Shown here piece by piece: positions 25,895 to 33,022 of a stretch of DNA of 64,000 nucleotides. Numbering within the stretch: the first letter of the stretch is position 1; each line of letters opens with the position of its first letter. Source of the stretch: Planctomycetota bacterium (GTDB lineage Bacteria > Planctomycetota > UBA8742 > UBA2392). The translations under genes were made by a program, and so were the position numbers. The DNA lies in NCBI GenBank assembly GCA_027493625.1, contig JAOSKM010000001.1:773489-837488 (forward strand). The letters are read 5' to 3'. The notes beneath the pieces are model-generated. The model searched no databases, was not told the DNA's origin, and worked only from the letters and a program-made list of their open reading frames with translations.

Positions 25895-26404
25895 CTACTC
25901 GACCTTCTGGTCCTTCATGATTGCGATCTTGATCTTGTACATCTGCACCTGGACCATCAGTTCGATCAGCTTCCCGAACTCGCCGGCCGGGCAGCGCGCG
26001 TCACAGCGCACCAGCACCATGTTTTCGCTGATTCCGTCCGGACCGCGGCCTGGCAGGTCACGGGTGGTATCCTGCAGGGATGCCTCTTTCTCAAGGATGC
26101 TGCGCATTTCGTCGAGGTTACGCGGGTTGGGCTCGCCGTAGCAGAACCAGCCGAAGTTTTCCGGCATGGCTTCCACGGTACCCTGGTTCACGGGCGCGAT
26201 GTGCACCGTGAACAGCTTCTTGGCGTCTTCCTCTTCGTCGTTGGCAGCGAGCGCGTCCGGCAGGCGCAGGTCAACGTTCTCCTGCGAGGTAATCTGCGTC
26301 ACCACCATGAAGAAGATGATCAGCTGGAAGGTCACGTCGATCATCGGCGTCATGTCGATTTCCGCGCCTTGTGCCTCTTCTTTTGGCTTGCGACTCTTTG
26401 CCAT
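25895..26404 (-). CDS. ExbD/TolR-family protein, type B, copy 1
   Basis: 169 residues: MAKSRKPKEEAQ basic tail, transmembrane helix with aspartate in DMTPMIDVTFQLIIFFMVVTQITSQ, then periplasmic domain with FGWFCYGEPNPRN and VLVRCDARCPAGEFGKLIELM. Paralogue of 24619-25125. It follows exbB by 42 bp and precedes type A by 20 bp. The paired cysteines in RCDARCP are kept in both type B copies. Confidence 0.9.
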   Translation of the reverse strand: MAKSRKPKEEAQGAEIDMTPMIDVTFQLIIFFMVVTQITSQENVDLRLPDALAANDEEEDAKKLFTVHIAPVNQGTVEAMPENFGWFCYGEPNPRNLDEMRSILEKEASLQDTTRDLPGRGPDGISENMVLVRCDARCPAGEFGKLIELMVQVQMYKIKIAIMKDQKVE

Positions 26405-26446
26405 ATCTCGTTCTCCGTTACCCGGTACAGGCTGGTTCCAGCGGGT

Positions 26447-27193
26447 TTACTGCTGTTGACCCGCGTAAGCGGAGATGGTCTCGACCATGTCGTCAGCAAC
26501 CAGGTTGATCGAGGTGCCGATGTTCGCCACCTTGTTCTTGAAGTACCAGTAGAAGGTCAGGCCCGGGATAGCGATGATCAGGCCGAGCACCGTCGACAGC
26601 AGCGCCAGAGCGATACCGCCGGCCACCATCTTCGGGTTCACCTGGCCGCCCGGGGCGTTCTCGATCTGACCGAACGCCATGACCATGCCCGTCACCGTGC
26701 CGAACAGACCCATCAGGGGGCCTACCGAGGCGCACAGGGCGATCGGCGAAACGTGGAACTCGAGCTTGCCCTGCTCGGCTTCGCTCATGGAAATCGCGGC
26801 GTCCTTGACGCTGTCCGGACCGTACTGCATGCGGTTCAGCGCGGCGCCGACCGTGCGGGTCAGGAAGTTCGGGGCGCTCTCACAGTACTGCAGCGCGCCT
26901 TCCAGGTCGCCCTCGTCGATGTAGTTCTGCAGCGCACCGATCACTTCCGGCGGCACGATCTTGTCGCGACGCACGTTCACGAAGCACTCGATGATCCAGC
27001 CGAACATGAACACCGACGTCAGGATGATCGCCAGCTGCGTAATGATGCCGAGCGCACCACCCGGGATGCCCAGGATCTTTTCGCCCAGCGAGTAGCTGCC
27101 GCCTTCCTGCGCGAACACAGCCGGTGCCAGCACCGCGCCGATTGCGAACATCAGGATCACGGCCACAGCCTTCTTGGAAATCTGCAAGTTCAT
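26447..27193 (-). CDS. exbB: MotA/TolQ/ExbB proton channel family protein
   Basis: Inner-membrane proton channel that energises ExbD/TolR partners. 248 residues. An N-terminal signal-like segment ending VFAQEGG precedes the channel domain, as in PVC-type ExbB. Transmembrane helices are at about 50-70 (ALGIITQLAIILTSVFMFGWI), 150-175 (SPIALCASVGPLMGLFGTVTGMVMAF) and 190-212 (GGIALALLSTVLGLIIAIPGLTFY). PLMGLFGTVTGMV and the GIALAL-ST-LGL-IAIP pattern are family hallmarks. It is the only ExbB in the window, yet four ExbD genes follow it. GGAG lies 9 nt upstream of the ATG. Confidence 0.94.
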   Translation of the reverse strand: MNLQISKKAVAVILMFAIGAVLAPAVFAQEGGSYSLGEKILGIPGGALGIITQLAIILTSVFMFGWIIECFVNVRRDKIVPPEVIGALQNYIDEGDLEGALQYCESAPNFLTRTVGAALNRMQYGPDSVKDAAISMSEAEQGKLEFHVSPIALCASVGPLMGLFGTVTGMVMAFGQIENAPGGQVNPKMVAGGIALALLSTVLGLIIAIPGLTFYWYFKNKVANIGTSINLVADDMVETISAYAGQQQ

Positions 27194-27341
27194 GTGATTC
27201 TTCTCCTGCCCTGTACTCGGTCGGACAGCCCCGCCGCTCGGGACCTCCGCCAGATAGGTTTAGTTGGACAACGTCAAAACGAGGGGTTGGGCAAATGGTT
27301 CAGAAAAATGCTTAAAACGGCCCACTTGCTTGTGCCACCTT

Positions 27342-28664
27342 TCAGTCACCTTTGTACGCGTTGATCGTCTTCTGGATCGCCGGCAGAGATTCATCGCTCG
27401 CCGCCTTGGTCTTGGGCAGCAACTGGGTCAACTCTGCCAGGTACTTGTCTGCCAGTTTGGCGTAGTTCGAGGCTGTCGCCTGGCTGCTCTTGTTCATCTC
27501 CGCCAGCTGGGCGGCGGCGTTGGCCGCGCCCAGCAGCGCAAGGCTGCGCAGCTCGTCGTCGGCGTTGAATATTGCCAGGGAGGTGCTGAAGTTCTGCAGC
27601 GCTTCCGCCCACTCTTCCGCGCGCTTGGCGCCCGCCGCTTTCACCTGGCCCATTCCGACGTAGCTGCCGGCCGTCAGGTAGGCCAGGTCAGGATTGATCC
27701 AGTCGGTGCGGGGCGGTGCGGTGCGGGTGGTCTTGTGGCCGTCCTCCCAGTTCTTGATCGCTTCATAGAAGCGGGCCTGAGCGCTGCGGGTGTCGCCCTC
27801 GCGGATCTGCATGAAACCGCCCTTGAGCTGGGCTTCGTAGGAGGTGCGGGAGGGCTTGCCGCCCTGTTTCTTGACCGCAACGCGTGTCAGTTCGTCATAG
27901 GCCTCGCGGGCGCCCTTGAAATCCTTCTGGTCTTCGGCGTAGCGGGCGGAGGCGCGCAGGCCCCGGATGCCCCAGTCGAAGTACTCGCGGTCACCCTGTG
28001 AGGACAGGCCTTCCGCCAGCTCCTGCAGCGGCTTGAATGCCTTCTCGGTGGCGGACTTGGCGTCGCCCTGCTTCAGGTACACCAGACCCAGCGTCTCCAG
28101 GGCATCCAGGTAGAAGCGGTTCAGCCCACCGGCGTTGCTGACCGGCCTGCCGGTCACCTTCGAGTTGAGGGTGACGCGCGGAATGATGTTCTGCGTATAC
28201 AGGTTCTCGGGATTCTCGCACTCCTTGATGTAGTCCTCCAGCTCCTTCTGCGCGGTGCTCCAGTCGCCCTGCAGGTAGCGCCCCATCGCCAGGTAGTACC
28301 GGCACGAAATCTGCACCCGGCGCCAGGCGTCCTTGTCGAAACCGGACGGCGCCTCCAGCTTCATCACCGTCTCCGCGTCGGCAATCAGGCGCGCTGCCTG
28401 CCCGCCCGAGAGCTTGCGGGCCAGGCCGTTGTACTCGTCCATCGCCTGGCCGCTGTAGCGTACGCTCTCCAGGTCCCAGAGTTTCACCTTGGTTCCGGGC
28501 CGGTTGCGCTCCTGGTCCCAGATCACGCCGGACACGGTCTCGGCCTGGATGTCGTAAGCTGTGTTGGACTTGCCGTCCTTGGTCTGGATCACGCCGCCGG
28601 CGGCCGCGGAAAGCGCGCCCGCGAACAGCAGTGTGGCGGTGGTTGCCAGGATGAAGTTTCGCAT
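27342..28664 (-). CDS. exported TPR-repeat protein
   Basis: About 440 residues with signal peptide (MRNFILATTATLLFAGALSAAAGG). From residue ~25 there is a small beta segment (VIQTKDGKSNTAYDIQAETVSGVIW), then helical TPR-like repeats to the end, e.g. RRVQISCRYYLAMGRYLQGDWSTAQKELEDYI and ALETLGLVYLKQGDAKSATEKAF. Start ATG 28664 is preferred because AAGGAA lies 7 nt upstream; the ATG at 28670 is too close. It follows the giant TPR gene by 25 bp. Presumably periplasmic, a scaffold for the ExbBD or secretin complex (inference). Confidence 0.8.
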   Translation of the reverse strand: MRNFILATTATLLFAGALSAAAGGVIQTKDGKSNTAYDIQAETVSGVIWDQERNRPGTKVKLWDLESVRYSGQAMDEYNGLARKLSGGQAARLIADAETVMKLEAPSGFDKDAWRRVQISCRYYLAMGRYLQGDWSTAQKELEDYIKECENPENLYTQNIIPRVTLNSKVTGRPVSNAGGLNRFYLDALETLGLVYLKQGDAKSATEKAFKPLQELAEGLSSQGDREYFDWGIRGLRASARYAEDQKDFKGAREAYDELTRVAVKKQGGKPSRTSYEAQLKGGFMQIREGDTRSAQARFYEAIKNWEDGHKTTRTAPPRTDWINPDLAYLTAGSYVGMGQVKAAGAKRAEEWAEALQNFSTSLAIFNADDELRSLALLGAANAAAQLAEMNKSSQATASNYAKLADKYLAELTQLLPKTKAASDESLPAIQKTINAYKGD

Positions 28665-28689
28665 GTTCATTTCCTTACGGTGTCCGCGA

Positions 28690-31600
28690 CTAGGCGGTCT
28701 TCAGTTCGATCTTCTTTTCCTTGCACACGGCCTGGAGCTGTTTGGCGTATTCCTTCAGGCGCGCCAGGTACTGCTTCATCTCCTCGGGCAGGTGGGTGCC
28801 GTCGAGGTTGCCCTCGCTGAATGCCACGTCGTAGGCGCCCTGGGCCTGGGTCTGCACGCCGGCCCCCTTCAGCTCCTCGATGCCCATGTCCTTGTCGCCG
28901 TAGGCCTGCAGCCAGCGGATGCTCAGCTTCAGCCAGCTCTCGAGATTCTCGCGGAACTCGCTGCGGAACTGGTAGGCGCTCAGCAGCTTGAAGCTGGCCC
29001 AGATGCGCAGGTGGATCTGCGAGGCGTGCCACAGGCAACCCGCCGCGTCGGCGGGCACCGCCTGCCGCACCACCTTGTCGCCATCCTTCTTGGGCTCGAG
29101 GGTCTTGGTGTACTGGTCGGCGTAGGCGGGCCAGGAACTCTTGAGATCCTTCTGCTCGTGCATCAGCAGGAAGATCTCGGCCATGGTGCGTCCGATGTAG
29201 AGGTAGTAGTCCTCAATCGCCTTCTGCAGGTCGGTGTCATCCTGGTTTGTGCTCTTGACCCAGCTGTACTGTTTGCCGCCGACCTCGTTGGCGTCGCGGA
29301 CCAGGTTGAAGCACCAGCAGCGGCGCAGCAGCAGAGCGGCCTTCTTCAGGTTCTCGACGTCGCCGCCTTCCTTGAACAGCTCGAGGTAGGCGGTGCCGAG
29401 CATGTACTTGATCTCCAGTTCGTTGCCGCTGGAGGTTTTGCCGATCCGCTTGCTGCGCTGGTCTACGGGCACCTCGGTTTCCTTGCCCCAGGCGCGCTCA
29501 CCGCCGAAGCGCTCGACGTAGTCGCCGAGGTACTTGACGGTGTTGGACCAGTCGCGGATGCGGAAGTACTGCTTGCCCAGCAGCTTGACGTCCTTCTCGG
29601 TGAGGCTTTCCATGCCGCCCTGCCCGCGCTGCATGCGGTACTCCTCGTAGTACTTGAGGATGCGGGTGGTGGAGGGACGGGCGCGCTCGTCCACGTCCTG
29701 GGCCAGCTTTTCCAGGTGGTTGCCCAGGTCGTAGATGAAGATGGTGCCCGTGAAGTAGGCCAGCGCGTCGGTCGAGACGGAAAGGAACGCCAGCAGGTCG
29801 GCCAGCAGGGCGATCTTGGCACCGTCGCCGCCCTGCCTGGCGGCTTCCGCATCCTGCAGGGCCTTGATCTTGTCCACCAGTTCGTGGTCGGCGGCGCCGG
29901 ACAGTGCCTTGGCCAGCTCGTCCTTGATCGGCTTGAAGCTTTCCTTCTTCATCTGCGCGTCGTACTCGGCACGCACGGCCTTGGCCCAGCGCGCCGGGTA
30001 CTCCGCGGCCATGGCCTTCCACTTCTGTTCGACGGCCTCCTTGAGGTCAGGCAGGTACTCGCGCAGGTCCTGGTTGCGCTCGGCGTCGAGGAAAAGGTCG
30101 AGCATCCAGCGCTGCCAGAAGTGCTCGGCCAGTACCATGCGCTTCTGGTGCAGGCCCTTGGCTTCGTTCAGGCGTTTTTCGTCGTCGGCGAACCCGGCCA
30201 GCGGGTTGCCTTCGGCGTCCTTGGCGGCGCCGTTGATGCGCTCGAACGAGTTCTTCTTCAGCAGGTTCGAGTAGGACACCAGCTTGGATGACGCCAGCGC
30301 CATGGCGCTGGTCTTGGGCGTCAGCTTGTCGCGCAGGATCGCGTACAGGTTGCTGACCATGTAGCGAATCTGGGCGGTGTCGTCCGGGAAAGCCTCGATG
30401 TAGGCGCGGTACACTTCCTCGCAGGCGTCTTCATCGCGTGCTTCCGACAGCGCGCCGAACGACAGCCGCAGCGAGCCCTGCTTGTAGTTGGGGCTGTCGG
30501 CAAGGTGCATGCCGTACCACTTCCAGTACGGGGCCAGGATGGCCAGCGCCAGCGGGCGCTCCGCGTCAAGCAGTGCCGCACGCGTGGCGTCGTCCAGCTT
30601 CTTGGGAGGATTGCGCAGCAGGTAGGCCAGGTCGTAGGCCGCGAAACCCATGCGCTTCATGTCCAGGTCTGCGGCGCCCTGGCCGCTCGGATTGTCGCGC
30701 ATCCACTTGGCGTTGCGGATTTCCGCGATCGCACCCATGGCATCGGCGATGCCCAGGCTCTCTTTGCCTTCGAGCAGCGGGCTGATTTCGTCCCAGGCCT
30801 TCTTGGCCTCGAAGAGGAAATACTTCTTGTAGAAGTAGACCGCCTTGTGCCAGTTCGCGAGCTGGTCAGCGGTTTTACTGTCGACAATCGCGTCCCAGTG
30901 CGGCTTTTCGATGCCGTCATACAGTGATGCGGGCAGCGCACCGAGGTCGGCGACGTGTCGGTCGCGCTGGCCCTGGTACCACTCGGCATCCTCGATGTCC
31001 CACTTGAAATTGTCCTTGTCCTGCTCGCCGCGGCGGTTGTGGCGCGGGGCGTTGGGATCCTCGGACACGTTGAAGTAGGCCTTGGCGCCGATGTACAGCG
31101 CGATGTGATAGCTGCGGAAGTCCGCGGGCAGGCTCACCATGCGCACCGCAGCCTGGTGGAACTTCTTCTCGCGGTACAGGTCGTTGGCTGACTTGTAGGC
31201 CAGTTCCATCTTGGCGGCTTTGCCCGCCAGCTCGGCCTTGAGCTGGTCGGCATCCGAGGAAAGCTTCTGGAAGAACTTGTTGTTCGGCTCGCCGAGGTCC
31301 TTGTGCACCAGGAAGCCGGCGTGGCGCGCGAACAGGTTGGACATCTCGGCCGGGAAGCTGTTCAGTGACTTGCCGTCCTTGATCAGCGCGCAGCGGTCTT
31401 TCATGTGCTCGGGCACCGCGTCGTCCGGGCCGAACTTCTCGGCGAAGTACAGGGTGCGGTAGCAGGCCTCGCGGTACACCAGCGCGGCGTCCAGGAAGCG
31501 CCACATGCGCGCGTACATTTCGCCGATGCGTGTGAAACAGGCCGGCGCGTAGGTCTCGAAGGTCTTGGCGTCCTTGCAGGCCGCCAGCAGCGACTGGTAG

Positions 31601-32802
31601 GCCTGGATGTTCTTGAGGATCACCGACACCGGGTTGGTGTCCAGCTCGGCGTAGACCATGCCGGCGCACTTGAAGCGCAACTCGTTGTCCAGGCTGTCGC
31701 GCGTAGCGATGTCAGCCAGCACCACCAGTGCCTGGCGGCGGAACGTGATGTCGCGGTCCGCGGCCAGCTTGAAAAGCTGGTCGATTGCGCCGCGCACCTT
31801 GGCCTCGTCGCCCAGCTTGATCAGCGCGCTGATGCGGTACAGCTGGAAGCGCTTGAACTGAAAGCTCAACTCGGAGAGTTGCCCGTACTTGGCAAAGGCC
31901 TCGGCGTAAAGGTTGACGCACTTCTCCAGGTTGCGCGGGTCGTAGTCCAGCTCGCTGGTCAGCAGCTCGGCCGCACGCAGGTAGCCGTGCTCCATGGCCA
32001 GGCGGCCCAGGTAGCCGGTGGAGGCTTCGCCCTTCAGGAAGCTGACGCAACCCTCAAACTTGGACACCGCGTTTTCGGGGTTGCCCCGGGCGATCTCGAT
32101 GTCGCCGAGCAGCGGGAAGGTCAGCACCAGCTCTTCGGTGGGGTCTTCCAGCGAAAACTGGAACTCGCCGATGGCGTTCTCGCACAGCTTGAACTGCGCC
32201 TCGCGATCATCGGAACCGAGTTCGTAGCTCATTCCCTTCACGTAGTACGCACGGCAGAAGTGGTAGTAGATGCGGCTGTAGTCGGGATAGACCTTCGTCC
32301 ACAACTGCGGATCGCCGAAGCGCACATTGTTATCCAGGTGTTCGCGCTGCTTCTTCAGCATCGCGATCGCTTCTTCGCAGTAGCTGCGGGCTGCGTTGGG
32401 GTCCGTGCGGCGCAGGGCCAGAGCCAGGTCGAGCTGCATGATGCCCTTGGCAGCCACGCCCGCCGGGTCATCCGGGTCGCCGAACACCGCCAGCGCCTTG
32501 CCGTAGCGCGCCGTGCGTTCATTGTCGTTCTGATCCTGGCTGTAGACGACGTCAGCCTCGACCTTCATCACCTCGGCCTTGTTGCGCCGGGCGCGCGCCT
32601 TTTCTTCGGCGCTGCCACTCTGGATGATCTTGTCCAGGACCTCGTAGGACTCCTCCCACATCTGGAGGCGGACGCCGAGGTACCGGCCGTACTCGATCAT
32701 GTCACGCGCGTGCGCGTTGCCCGCGGCGAGGCTGAGTAGAAGCGCCACCGCAAGCCCTGTGAGGATTCTGGGCATCGTCATAAACCTTGATTGATTGGGC
32801 AT
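28690..32802 (-). CDS. giant exported TPR/helical-repeat protein
   Basis: About 1370 residues. N-terminal signal PRILTGLAVALLLSLAAGNAHARD, then almost entirely alpha-helical repeat sequence in which TPR-like pairs can be made out (e.g. SRIYYHFCRAYYVKGMSYELG, SAYQFRSEFRENLESWLKLSIRWLQ). No catalytic motif is visible. Start ATG 32802 is inferred from AGG/GGAG upstream; 32781 or 32775 are possible. It lies between the secretin and exbB in the same direction. A large periplasmic helical solenoid beside a secretin and a stator suggests a scaffold or coupling rod; the function is unknown. Confidence 0.8.
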   Translation of the reverse strand: MPNQSRFMTMPRILTGLAVALLLSLAAGNAHARDMIEYGRYLGVRLQMWEESYEVLDKIIQSGSAEEKARARRNKAEVMKVEADVVYSQDQNDNERTARYGKALAVFGDPDDPAGVAAKGIMQLDLALALRRTDPNAARSYCEEAIAMLKKQREHLDNNVRFGDPQLWTKVYPDYSRIYYHFCRAYYVKGMSYELGSDDREAQFKLCENAIGEFQFSLEDPTEELVLTFPLLGDIEIARGNPENAVSKFEGCVSFLKGEASTGYLGRLAMEHGYLRAAELLTSELDYDPRNLEKCVNLYAEAFAKYGQLSELSFQFKRFQLYRISALIKLGDEAKVRGAIDQLFKLAADRDITFRRQALVVLADIATRDSLDNELRFKCAGMVYAELDTNPVSVILKNIQAYQSLLAACKDAKTFETYAPACFTRIGEMYARMWRFLDAALVYREACYRTLYFAEKFGPDDAVPEHMKDRCALIKDGKSLNSFPAEMSNLFARHAGFLVHKDLGEPNNKFFQKLSSDADQLKAELAGKAAKMELAYKSANDLYREKKFHQAAVRMVSLPADFRSYHIALYIGAKAYFNVSEDPNAPRHNRRGEQDKDNFKWDIEDAEWYQGQRDRHVADLGALPASLYDGIEKPHWDAIVDSKTADQLANWHKAVYFYKKYFLFEAKKAWDEISPLLEGKESLGIADAMGAIAEIRNAKWMRDNPSGQGAADLDMKRMGFAAYDLAYLLRNPPKKLDDATRAALLDAERPLALAILAPYWKWYGMHLADSPNYKQGSLRLSFGALSEARDEDACEEVYRAYIEAFPDDTAQIRYMVSNLYAILRDKLTPKTSAMALASSKLVSYSNLLKKNSFERINGAAKDAEGNPLAGFADDEKRLNEAKGLHQKRMVLAEHFWQRWMLDLFLDAERNQDLREYLPDLKEAVEQKWKAMAAEYPARWAKAVRAEYDAQMKKESFKPIKDELAKALSGAADHELVDKIKALQDAEAARQGGDGAKIALLADLLAFLSVSTDALAYFTGTIFIYDLGNHLEKLAQDVDERARPSTTRILKYYEEYRMQRGQGGMESLTEKDVKLLGKQYFRIRDWSNTVKYLGDYVERFGGERAWGKETEVPVDQRSKRIGKTSSGNELEIKYMLGTAYLELFKEGGDVENLKKAALLLRRCWCFNLVRDANEVGGKQYSWVKSTNQDDTDLQKAIEDYYLYIGRTMAEIFLLMHEQKDLKSSWPAYADQYTKTLEPKKDGDKVVRQAVPADAAGCLWHASQIHLRIWASFKLLSAYQFRSEFRENLESWLKLSIRWLQAYGDKDMGIEELKGAGVQTQAQGAYDVAFSEGNLDGTHLPEEMKQYLARLKEYAKQLQAVCKEKKIELKTA

Positions 32803-32934
32803 GTCGACCTGCTCCGTTGTAGCCCCGGAGACGGAAATAGTTGTGTAGGTGCGCTTTGGACGCACTTCTATACCAAAGGCAAACGGATAAGTAACGCCGG
32901 GGGTTCAGTGCATTTTTGCCCGGAGACGGGCTTT

Positions 32935-33011
32935 AAATCAAGGCCCCCGGATGCACACCCAGCCGGTCTTTCGACCGGCTGGGAACCCGTGCAAGGCCGG
33001 GGCCTTGATTT
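32935..33011. repeat. three-tier 77-nt palindrome between secretin and TPR genes
   Basis: Outer stem AAATCAAGGCCCC (32935-32947) with GGGGCCTTGATTT (32999-33011). Middle stem TGCAC (32952-32956) with GTGCA (32989-32993). Inner stem CCCAGCCGGT (32958-32967) with ACCGGCTGGG (32974-32983) around loop CTTTCG. The minus strand runs from the secretin stop straight into it. It could be a terminator, an attenuator or a processed structured RNA. Confidence 0.7.
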
Positions 33012-33022
33012 TTGTGCATTGG

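Noticed and set aside
23985-27193. Classical TonB-ExbB-ExbD iron-uptake system
   Set aside because: No TonB and no TonB-dependent receptor are present, and four oversized ExbD proteins do not fit.
27194-27341. Sigma54 promoter (TGGCAC) upstream of exbB
   Set aside because: The matching -12 TTGC element is absent at the right spacing.
28561-30291. 576-aa plus-strand ORF
   Set aside because: Antisense to the giant TPR gene; Leu/Val/Gly/Asp low-complexity pattern of a complementary strand.
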